Below, one piece after another: positions 1 through 9,417 of a stretch of 64,000 nucleotides of DNA. Every line of letters begins with the position of its first letter. The stretch's first letter is position 1. A model generated the notes under the pieces. That model was given only the letters and a program-made list of their open reading frames with translations, was not told where the DNA came from and did no database searches. The position numbers and the translations under genes were made by a program. Source of the DNA: Crossaster papposus (taxonomy: Eukaryota > Echinodermata > Asteroidea > Velatida > Solasteridae); NCBI GenBank assembly GCA_037893245.1, contig JBAIAA010000094.1:1550001-1614000 (forward strand). The letters run 5' to 3'.

Positions 1-7
1 TATGTTT

Positions 8-224
8 GTACACGTGTATTGCCGCATAGGCCTATGCCTCCAGTGGCCTGACGCAGGAATATCACAGTTTGGGTTCTTTCCATTGAGAAATTTGGCAATA
101 TTTTGGCTCAGATGTCGAGCTGGTGAGTGTCTCTTCATTCTCGAACAACGTTGAGGTTCGCAGCTTAAATATAAGTCGAGAAAATTATCCTCATTCGCAG
201 CCACCTTTTCTGATGTGTATGTTT
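8..224 (+). repeat. Reference monomer (first complete copy, 217 bp)
   Basis: I use this copy as a coordinate frame. Starting at GTACAC, the landmarks in order are: a palindromic core (monomer bases 2-30); TGACGCA near base 44; a CACAGTTTGGGTT or CACGGTTTGGGTT stretch; a T-tract or TTCCATTGAG; GAAATTTGGCAATATTTTGG; the tRNA-like D-arm motif; GTGAGTGTCTCTTCATTCTC; AACGTTGAGGTTCGCAG; GTCGAGAAAAT; and a TTTT run before the next copy. This copy carries the rarer GCCTCCAGTGGCC and CAGGAATATCACAG variants, which it shares with the region near 5.43-5.50 kb. Confidence 0.95.
9..37. other. Double-palindrome core of the monomer (representative copy)
   Basis: Two perfect palindromes lie 5 bp apart: TACACGTGTA at 9-18 and GCATAGGCCTATGC at 24-37. 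The second contains AGGCCT. The 14-bp palindrome recurs in most monomers of the GTGTATGTTT subtype, for example at 241-254. In the GTGTATCTAT subtype it is replaced by CATTGGCCTAGG or CATTGGCCTATG, which breaks the dyad but often keeps TACACGTGTA. Many other copies read ACACTTGTA or ACACGAGTA and lose the first palindrome. Short dyads could form cruciforms or bind a symmetric protein; either role here is inference. Confidence 0.7.
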
Positions 225-845
225 GTACACTTGTATTGCCGCATAGGCCTATGCCGTCAGTGCCCTGACGCATGGGTCTCACGGTTTGGGTTTTTTCCAG
301 TGAGAAATTTGGCAATATTTTGGCTCCCATGTCGATCTGGTGAGTGTCTCTTCATTCTTGAACAACGTTGAGGTTCGCAGCTCAGATATAAGTCGAGAAA
401 ATTATCCTCATTCGCAGCCATGTTTTCTTATGTGTATCTATGTACACGTGTATTGCCGCATTGGCCTAGGTCGCAAGTGCCCTGACGCATGAGTCTCACA
501 GTTTGGGTTCTTTCCATTGAGAAATTTGGCAATATTTTGGCTCAGATGTCGAGCTGGTGAGTATCTCTTCATTCTCGAACAACGTTGAGGTTCCCAGCTA
601 AGATTTAAGTCGAGAAAATAATCCTCATTCGCAGCCACTTTTTCTGATGTGTATGTTTGTACACGTGTATTGCTGCATAGGCCTATGCCTCCAGTGGCCT
701 GACGCAGGAATCTCACAGTTTGGGTTCTTTCCATTGAGAAATTTGGCAATATTTTGGCTCAGATGTCGAGCTGGTGAGTGTCTCTTCATTCTCGAACAAC
801 GTTGAGGTACGCAGCTCAGATATAAGTCGAGAAAATTATCCTCAT

Positions 846-3240
846 TTGCAGCCATGTTTTCTGATGTGTATGTTTGTACACTTGTATTGCCGCATAGGCC
901 TATGCCGTCAGTGCCCTGACGCATGGGTCTCACGGTTTGGGGTTTTTTCAGTGAGAAATTTGGCAATATTTTGGCTCCGATGTTGAGCTGGTGAGTGTCT
1001 CTTCATTCTCGAACAACGTTGAGGTTCGCAGCTCAAATATAAGTCGAGAAAATGATCCTCATTCGCAGCCATGTTTTCTTATGTGTATCTATGTACACGA
1101 GTATTGCCGCATTGGCCTAGGTCGCCAGTGCCCTGACGCATGAGTCTCACAGTTTGGGTTCTTTCCATTGGGAAATTTGGCAATATTTTGGCTCAGATGT
1201 CGAGCTGGTGAGAATCTCTTCATTCTCGAACAACGTTGAGGTTCCCAGCTAAGATAAACGTCGAGAAAATAATCCTCATTCGCAGCCACCTTTTCTGATG
1301 TGTATGTTTGTACACGTGTTTTGCCGCATTGGCCTATGCCGCCAGTGCCCTGACGCATAAGTCTCACAGTTTGGGTTCTTTCTATTGAGAAATTTGGCAA
1401 TATTTTGGCTCAGATGTCGAGCTGGTGAGTGTCTCTTCATTCTCGAACATCGTTGAGGTTCGCAGCTCAAATATAAGTCGAGAAAATTATCCTCATTCGC
1501 AGCCACCTTTTCTAATGTGTATGTTTGTACACTTGTATTGCCGCATAGGCCTATGCCGCCAGTGGCCTGACGCATGAGTCTCACAGTTTGGGTTCTTTCC
1601 ATTGAGAGATTTGGCAATAATGTGGCTCAGATGTCGAGCTGGTGAGTGTCTCTTCATTCTCGAACAACGTTGAGGTTCGCAGCTCAAATATAAGTCGAGA
1701 AAATTATCCTCATTCGCAGCCATGTTTTCTTATGTGTATATATGTACACGTGTATTGCCGCATTGGCCTATGTCGCCAGTGCCCTGACGCATGAGTCTCA
1801 CAGTTTGGGTTCTTTCCATTGAGAAATTTGGCAATATTTTGGCTCAGATGTCGAGCTGGTGAGTATCTCTTCATTCTCGAACAACGTTGAGGTTCCCAGC
1901 TAAGATTTAAGTCGAGAAAATAATCCTCATTCGCAGCCACTTTTTCTGATGTGTATGTTTGTACACGTGTATTGCTGCATAGGCCTATGCCTCCAGTGGC
2001 CTGACGCAGGAATCTCACAGTTTGGGTTCTTTCCATTGAGAAATTTGGCAATATTTTGGCTCAGATGTCGAGCTGGTGAGTGTCTCTTCATTCTCGAACA
2101 ACGTTGAGGTACGCAGCTCAGATATAAGTCGAGAAAATTATCCTCATTCGCAGCCATGTTTTCTTATGTGTATCTATGTACACGTGTATTGCCGCATTGG
2201 CCTATGTCGCCAGTGCCCTGACGCATGAGTCTCACAGTTTGGGTTTTTTCCATTGAGAAATTTGGCAATATTTTGGATCAGATGTCGAGGTGGTGAGTGT
2301 CTCTTCATTCTCGAACAACGTTGATGTTCGCAGCTCAAATATAAGTCGAGAAAATTATCCTCATTCGCAGCCACCTTTTCTGATGTGTATGTTTGTACAC
2401 TTGTATTGCCGCATAGGCCTATGCCGTCAGTGCCCTGACGCATGGGTCTCACGGTTTGGGGTTTTTTCAGTGAGAAATTTGGCAATATTTTGGCTCCGAT
2501 GTTGAGCTGGTGAGTGTCTCTTCATTCTCGAACAACGTTGAGGTTCGCAGCTCAAATATAAGTCGAGAAAATGATCCTCATTCGCAGCCATGTTTTCTTA
2601 TGTGTATCTATGTACACGAGTATGGCCGCATTGGCCTAGGTCGCCAGTGCCCTGACGCATGAGTCTCACAGTTTGGGTTCTTTCCATTGAGAAATTTGGC
2701 AATATTTTGGCTCCGATGTCGAGCTGGTGAGTGTCTCTTCATTCTCGAACATCGTTGAGGTTCGCAGCTCAAATATAAGTCGAGAAAATTATCCTCATTC
2801 GAAGCCACCTTTTCTAATGTGTATGTTTGTACACTTGTATTGCCGCATAGGCCTATGCCGCCAGTGGCCTGACGCATGAGTCTCACAGTTTGGGTTCTTT
2901 CCATTGAGAGATTTGGCAATAATGTGGCTCAGATGTCGAGCTGGTGAGTGTCTCTTCATTCTCGAACAACGTTGAGGTTCGCAGCTCAAATATAAGTCGA
3001 GAAAATTATCCTCATTCGCAGCCATGTTTTCTTATGTGTATATATGTACACGTGTATTGCCGCATTGGCCTATGTCGCCAGTGCCCTGACGCATGAGTCT
3101 CACAGTTTGGGTTCTTTCCATTGAGAAATTTGGCAATATTTTGGCACAGATGTCGAGCTGGTGAGTATCTCTTCATTCTCGAACAACGTTGAGGTTCCCA
3201 GCTAAGATTTAAGTCGAGAAAATAATCCTCATTGGCAGCC
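846..3240. repeat. Mosaic of monomer subtypes shared with 5.9-9.4 kb
   Basis: Patchwork of three source relationships. About 860-1,735 matches 7,805-8,680 at offset 6,945 bp, including the rare ACACGTGTTTTGCC variant. About 1,800-2,690 matches 5,924-6,814 at offset 4,124 bp. About 2,690-3,240 matches the 8.3-9.5 kb monomers with GAACATCGTTGAGG and GGCAATAATGTGG. The changes of offset at about 1,735 and 2,690 mark exchange junctions inside otherwise continuous satellite. No non-satellite sequence is present. Confidence 0.7.
1399..1511 (+). promoter_or_regulatory. tRNA-like segment with A-box/B-box resemblance (representative copy)
   Basis: Visible elements are: AATATTT at 1399-1405; T8- and G9-like bases at 1406-1407; a D-arm-like hairpin GCTC-AGATGTC-GAGC at 1408-1422 with A14- and R15-like bases; a T-arm-like hairpin TTGAG/CTCAA (1453-1457 with 1466-1470) around a loop containing TTCG; then ATAT, which can pair back to the 5' AATATTT. 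TGGCTCAG at 1406-1413 matches the first eight positions of the polymerase III A-box consensus. GGTTCG at 1457-1462 matches the first six of the B box. A-to-B spacing is 51 bp, against about 44 bp in a tRNA gene. The first TTTT downstream is at 1508-1511 and none lies between. Many monomers carry variants that break one arm (GGATCAG with GAGGTGG, GTCTAAG, GGTTCCCAG), so this looks like a relic or a feature of some subtypes, not a functional tRNA gene. Confidence 0.35.
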
Positions 3241-3985
3241 ACTTTTTCTTATGTGTATCTATGTACACGTGTATTGCCGCATTGGCCTAGGTCGCCAGTG
3301 CCCTGACGCATGAGTCTCACAGTTTGGGTTCTTTCCATTGAGAAATTTGGCAATATTTTGGCTCAGATGTCGAGCTGGTGAGTATCTCTTCATTCTCGAA
3401 CAACGTTGAGGTTCCCAGCTAAGATTTAAGTCGAGAAAATAATCCTCATTGGCAGCCACTTTTTCTGATGTGTATGTTTGTACACGTGTATTGCCGCATA
3501 GGCCTATGCCGCCAGTGGCCTGACGCAGGAATCTCACAGTTTGGGTTCTTTCTATTGAGAAATTTGGCAATATTTTGGCTCAGATGTCGAGCTGGTGAGT
3601 GTCTCTTCATTCTCGAACAACGTTGAGGTTCGCAGCTTAAATATAAGTCGAGAAAATTATCCTCATTCGCAGCCACCTTTTCTGATGTGTATGTTTGTAC
3701 ACTTGTATTGCCGCATAGGCCTATGCCGTCAGTGCCCTGACGCATGGGTCTCACGGTTTGGGTTTTTTCCAGTGAGAAATTTGGCAATATTTTGGCTCCC
3801 ATGTCGATCTGGTGAGTGTCTCTTCATTCTTGAACAACGTTGAGGTTCGCAGCTCAGATATAAGTCGAGAAAATTATCCTCATTCGCAGCCATGTTTTCT
3901 TATGTGTATCTATGTACACGTGTATTGCCGCATTGGCCTAGGTCGCCAGTGCCCTGACGCATGAGTCTCACAGTTTGGGTTCTTT
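3241..3985. repeat. Copy of 5,195-5,939 (9-monomer offset)
   Basis: Offset 1,954 bp (nine monomers plus 1 bp). The two copies share the ATTGGCAGCCACTTTTTC variant and the TCCCATGTCGATCTGG monomer, and diverge near 3,990, where this copy reads AATTTTGCAATATT and the other AATTTGGCAATATT. With the 5,426-bp relation of the first block, this makes three copies of the same local subtype order within 6.3 kb. Confidence 0.7.
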
Positions 3986-6129
3986 CCATTGAGAAATTTT
4001 GCAATATTTTGGCTCAGATGTCGAGCTGGTGAGTATCTCTTCATTCTCGAACAACGTTGAGGTTCCCAGCTAAGATTTAAGTCGAGAAAACAATCCTCCT
4101 TCGCAGCCACTTTTTCTGATGTGTATGTTTGTACACGTGTATTGCCGCATAGGCCTATGCCGCCAGTGGCCTGACGCATGAATCTCACAGTTTGGGTTCT
4201 TTCCATTGAGACATTTGACAATATTTTGTCTAAGATGTCGAGCTGGTGAATGTCTCTTCATTCTCGAACAACGTTGAGGTTCGCAGCTCAGATATAAGTC
4301 GAGAAAATTATCCTCATTCGCAGCCACCTTTTCTTATGTGTATGTTTGTACACGTGTATTGCCGCATAGGCCTATGTCGCCAGTGCCCTGACGCATGAGT
4401 CTCACAGTTTGGGTTCTTTCTATTGAGAAATTTGGCAATATTTTGGCTCAGATGTCGAGCTGGTGAGTGTCTCTTCATTCTCGAACAACGTTGAGGTTCG
4501 CAGCTCATATATAAGTCGAGAAATTTAAGCTCATTCGCAGCCACCTTTTCTGATGTGTATGTGTGTACACTTGTATTGCCGCATAGGCCTATGCCGCCAG
4601 TGCCCTGACGCATGGGTCTCACGGTTTGGGTTCTTTCCAGTGAGAAATTTGGCAATATTTTGCCTCAAATGTCGAGCTGGTGAGTGTCTCTTCATTCTCG
4701 AACAACGTTGAGGTTCGCAGCTCAGATATAAGTCGAGAAAATTATCCTCATTCGCAGCCATGTTTTCTTATGTGTATCTATGTACACGTGTATTGCCGCA
4801 TTGGCCTAGGTCGCCAGTGCCCTGACGCATGAGTCTCACAGTTTGGGTTCTTTCCATTGAGAAATTTGGCAATATTTTGGCTCAGATGTCGAGCTGGTGA
4901 GTATCTCTTCATTCTCGAACAACGTTGAGGTTCCCAGCTAAGATTTAAGTCGAGAAAATTATCCTCATTCGCAGCCACCTTTTCTTATGTGTATGTTTGT
5001 ACACTTGTATTGCCGCATAGGCCTATGCCGTCAGTGCCCTGACGCATGGGTCTCACGGTTTGGGTTTTTTTCCAGTGAGAAATTTGGCAATATTTTGGCT
5101 CCGATGTTGAGCTGGTGAGTGTCTCTTCATTCTCGAACAACGTTGAGGTACGCAGCTCAGATATAAGTCGAGAAAATTATCCTCATTCGCAGCCATGTTT
5201 TCTTATGTGTATCTATGTACACGTGTATTGCCGCATTGGCCTAGGTCGCCAGTGCCCTGACGCATGAGTCTCACAGTTTGGGTTCTTTCCATTGAGAAAT
5301 TTGGCAATATTTTGGCTCAGATGTCGAGCTGGTGAGTATCTCTTCATTCTCGAACAACGTTGAGGTTCCCAGCTAAGATTTAAGTCGAGAAAATAATCCT
5401 CATTGGCAGCCACTTTTTCTGATGTGTATGTTTGTACACGTGTATTGCCGCATAGGCCTATGCCGCCAGTGGCCTGACGCAGGAATATCACAGTTTGGGT
5501 TCTTTCCATTGAGAAATTTGGCAATATTTTGGCTCAGATGTCGAGCTGGTGAGTGTCTCTTCATTCTCGAACAACGTTGAGGTTCGCAGCTTAAATATAA
5601 GTCGAGAAAATTATCCTCATTCGCAGCCACCTTTTCTGATGTGTATGTTTGTACACTTGTATTGCCGCATAGGCCTATGCCGTCAGTGCCCTGACGCATG
5701 GGTCTCACGGTTTGGGTTTTTTCCAGTGAGAAATTTGGCAATATTTTGGCTCCCATGTCGATCTGGTGAGTGTCTCTTCATTCTTGAACAACGTTGAGGT
5801 TCGCAGCTCAGATATAAGTCGAGAAAATTATCCTCATTCGCAGCCATGTTTTCTTATGTGTATCTATGTACACGTGTATTGCCGCATTGGCCTAGGTCGC
5901 AAGTGCCCTGACGCATGAGTCTCACAGTTTGGGTTCTTTCCATTGAGAAATTTGGCAATATTTTGGCTCAGATGTCGAGCTGGTGAGTATCTCTTCATTC
6001 TCGAACAACGTTGAGGTTCCCAGCTAAGATTTAAGTCGAGAAAATAATCCTCATTCGCAGCCACTTTTTCTGATGTGTATGTTTGTACACGTGTATTGCT
6101 GCATAGGCCTATGCCTCCAGTGGCCTGAC
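3986..6129. repeat. Satellite; first part is a near copy of about 12.0-12.96 kb
   Basis: About 3,940-4,930 matches 11,970-12,960 at offset 8,030 bp (37 monomers plus 1 bp). Both include a monomer with GTCTAAGATGTCGAGCTGG and GTGAATGTC, and one with CATATATAAGTCG and AATTTAAGCTC. At about 4,935 the copies diverge and this one continues with a TTTTCTTATG monomer. From 5,195 it merges into the copies of the 3.2 kb and 0 kb blocks. Confidence 0.7.
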
Positions 6130-8252
6130 GCAGGAATCTCACAGTTTGGGTTCTTTCCATTGAGAAATTTGGCAATATTTTGGCTCAGATGTCGAGCTGG
6201 TGAGTGTCTCTTCATTCTCGAACAATGTTGAGGTACGCAGCTCAGATATAAGTCGAGAAAATTATCCTCATTCGCAGCCATGTTTTCTTATGTGTATCTA
6301 TGTACACGTGTATTGCCGCATTGGCCTATGTCGCCAGTGCCCTGACGCATGAGTCTCACAGTTTGGGTTTTTTCCATTGAGAAATTTGGCAATATTTTGG
6401 ATCAGATGTCGAGGTGGTGAGTGTCTCTTCATTCTCGAACAACGTTGAGGTTCGCAGCTCAAATATAAGTCGAGAAAATTATCCTCATTCGCAGCCACCT
6501 TTTCTGATGTGTATGTTTGTACACTTGTATTGCCGCATAGGCCTATGCCGTCAGTGCCCTGACGCATGGGTCTCACGGTTTGGGGTTTTTTCAGTGAGAA
6601 ATTTGGCAATATTTTGGCTCCGATGTTGAGCTGGTGAGTGTCTCTTCATTCTCGAACAACGTTGAGGTTCGCAGCTCAAATATAAGTCGAGAAAATGATC
6701 CTCATTCGCAGCCATGTTTTCTTATGTGTATCTATGTACACGAGTATTGCCGCATTGGCCTAGGTCGCCAGTGCCCTGACGCATGAGTCTCACAGTTTGG
6801 GTTCTTTCCATTGGGAAATTTGGCAATATTTTGGCTCAGATGTCGAGCTGGTGAGAATCTCTTCATTCTCGAACAACGTTGAGGTTCCCAGCTAAGATAA
6901 ACGTCGAGAAAATAATCCTCATTCGCAGCCACCTTTTCTGATGTGTATGTTTGTACACTTGTATTGCCGCATAGGCCTATGCCGTCAGTGCCCTGACGCA
7001 TGGGTCTCACGGTTTGGGTTTTTTACAGTGAGAAATTTGGCAATATTTTGGCTCAGATGTCGACCTGGTGAGTGTCTCTTCATTCTCGAACAACGTTGAG
7101 GTTCGCAGCTCAGATATAAGTCGAGAAAATTAACCTCATTCCTAGCCATGTTTTCTTGTGTGTATCTATGTACACGTGAATTGCCGCATAGGCCTATGCC
7201 GTCAGTGCCCTGACGCATGAGTCTCACAGTTTGGGTTCTTTCCATTGAGAGATTTGGCAATATTTTGGCTCAGATGTCGAGCTGGTGAGTGTCTCTTCAT
7301 TCTCGAACAACGTTGAGGTTCGCAGCTAAGATATAAGTCCATAAAATTATCCTCATTCGCAGCCACCTTTTCTTATGTGTATGTTTGTACACGTGTATTG
7401 CCGCATTGGCCTATGCCGCCTGTGCCCTGACGCAGGAATCTCACAGTTTGGGTTCTTTCCATTGAGAAATTTGGCAATATTTTGGCTCAGATGTCGAGCT
7501 GGTGAGTGTCTCTTCATTCTCGAACAATGTTGAGGTACGCAGCTCAGATATAAGTCGAGAAAATTATCCTCATTCGCAGCCATGTTTTCTTATGTGTATC
7601 TATGTACACGTGTATTGCCGCATTGGCCTATGTCGCCAGTGCCCTGACGCATGAGTCTCACAGTTTGGGTTTTTTCCATTGAGAAATTTGGCAATATTTT
7701 GGATCAGATGTCGAGGTGGTGAGTGTCTCTTCATTCTCGAACAACGTTGAGGTTCGCAGCTCAAATATAAGTCGAGAAAATTATCCTCATTCGCAGCCAC
7801 CTTTTCTGATGTGTATGTTTGTACACTTGTATTGCCGCATAGGCCTATGCCGTCAGTGCCCTGACGCATGGGTCTCACGGTTTGGGGTTTTTTCAGTGAG
7901 AAATTTGGCAATATTTTGGCTCCGATGTTGAGCTGGTGAGTGTCTCTTCATTCTCGAACAACGTTGAGGTTCGCAGCTCAAATATAAGTCGAGAAAATGA
8001 TCCTCATTCGCAGCCATGTTTTCTTATGTGTATCTATGTACACGAGTATTGCCGCATTGGCCTAGGTCGCCAGTGCCCTGACGCATGAGTCTCACAGTTT
8101 GGGTTCTTTCCATTGGGAAATTTGGCAATATTTTGGCTCAGATGTCGAGCTGGTGAGAATCTCTTCATTCTCGAACAACGTTGAGGTTCCCAGCTAAGAT
8201 AAACGTCGAGAAAATAATCCTCATTCGCAGCCACCTTTTCTGATGTGTATGT
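6130..8252. repeat. 6-monomer higher-order repeat (1,302 bp), about 1.6 units
   Basis: About 6,130-6,950 recurs at 7,432-8,252 at exactly 1,302 bp (6 x 217). The shared linked variants are GAACAATGTTGAGGTACG, GGATCAGATGTCGAGGTGG, TTTGGGGTTTTTTCAG and ATTGGGAAATTTGG. The two monomers between the matched parts (about 6,940-7,436) belong to a foreign subtype set described separately. Confidence 0.75.
6940..7436. repeat. Two-monomer patch nearly identical to 61,016-61,513
   Basis: Reading the two stretches base by base gives only about three differences in roughly 490 bp: one T in a T-run, TATGCC/TACGCC and CACAG/CACTG. They share a set of otherwise regional variants: TTTTTTACAGTGAG, GTCGACCTGG, TTAACCTCATTCCTAGCC, ACACGTGAATTGCC, TAAGTCCATAAAATT and GCCGCCTGTGCCC. 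Apart from this patch these variants belong mainly to the last 25 kb of the window. The surrounding 6-mer unit does not carry them. Confidence 0.8.
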
Positions 8253-9417
8253 TTGTACACGTGTTTTGCCGCATTGGCCTATGCCGCCAGTGCCCTGACG
8301 CATAAGTCTCACAGTTTGGGTTCTTTCTATTGAGAAATTTGGCAATATTTTGGCTCCGATGTCGAGCTGGTGAGTGTCTCTTCATTCTCGAACATCGTTG
8401 AGGTTCGCAGCTCAAATATAAGTCGAGAAAATTATCCTCATTCGCAGCCACCTTTTCTAATGTGTATGTTTGTACACTTGTATTGCCGCATAGGCCTATG
8501 CCGCCAGTGGCCTGACGCATGAGTCTCACAGTTTGGGTTCTTTCCATTGAGAGATTTGGCAATAATGTGGCTCAGATGTCGAGCTGGTGAGTGTCTCTTC
8601 ATTCTCGAACAACGTTGAGGTTCGCAGCTCAAATATAAGTCGAGAAAATTATCCTCATTCGCAGCCATGTTTTCTTATGTGTATATATGTACACGTGTAT
8701 TGCCGCATTGGCCTATGTCGCCAGTGCCCTGACGCATGAGTCTCACAGTTTGGGTTCTTTCCATTGGGAAATTTGGCAATATTTTGGCTCAGATGTCGAG
8801 CTGGTGAGAATCTCTTCATTCTCGAACAACGTTGAGGTTCCCAGCTAAGATAAACGTCGAGAAAATAATCCTCATTCGCAGCCACCTTTTCTGATGTGTA
8901 TGTTTGTACACGTGTTTTGCCGCATTGGCCTATGCCGCCAGTGCCCTGACGCATAAGTCTCACAGTTTGGGTTCTTTCTATTGAGAAATTTGGCAATATT
9001 TTGGCTCCGATGTCGAGCTGGTGAGTGTCTCTTCATTCTCGAACATCGTTGAGGTTCGCAGCTCAAATATAAGTCGAGAAAATTATCCTCATTCGCAGCC
9101 ACCTTTTCTAATGTGTATGTTTGTACACTTGTATTGCCGCATAGGCCTATGCCGCCAGTGGCCTGACGCATGAGTCTCACAGTTTGGGTTCTTTCCATTG
9201 AGAGATTTGGCAATAATGTGGCTCAGATGTCGAGCTGGTGAGTGTCTCTTCATTCTCGAACAACGTTGAGGTTCGCAGCTCAAATATAAGTCGAGAAAAT
9301 TATCCTCATTCGCAGCCATGTTTTCTTATGTGTATATATGTACACGTGTATTGCCGCATTGGCCTATGTCGCCAGTGCCCTGACGCATGAGTCTCACAGT
9401 TTGGGTTCTTTCCATTG
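8067..9417. repeat. 3-monomer tandem duplication (651 bp)
   Basis: About 8,067-8,766 matches 8,718-9,417 at 651 bp (3 x 217). Both carry ATTGGGAAATTTGG with GTGAGAATCTC and AAACGTCGAG, the ACACGTGTTTTGCC monomer and the GGCAATAATGTGG monomer. The second copy passes directly into the 8-mer zone, where TTGAGAAATTTGG and GGCACAGATG replace the marker near 9,418. Confidence 0.8.

Larger units (their letters stand above)
1..845. repeat. Block of four monomers duplicated at about 5,427-6,271
   Basis: Offset 5,426 bp (25 monomers plus 1 bp). Both copies share the rare GAATATCACAG variant, the TCCCATGTCGATCTGG variant and the GCAAGTGCC variant. The match breaks near 845, where this copy switches to CAGCCATGTTTTCTGATG followed by a GTGTATGTTT-type monomer while the other copy continues with a GTGTATCTAT type. 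That hybrid junction is a likely unequal-exchange point. Confidence 0.75.

Noticed and set aside
190-240. Hammerhead ribozyme, suggested by CTGATG in TTTTCTGATGTG
   Set aside because: The core needs CTGATGA, and here the last position is T. I saw no properly placed GAAA with a flanking stem. Many monomers read CTTATG or CTAATG instead.
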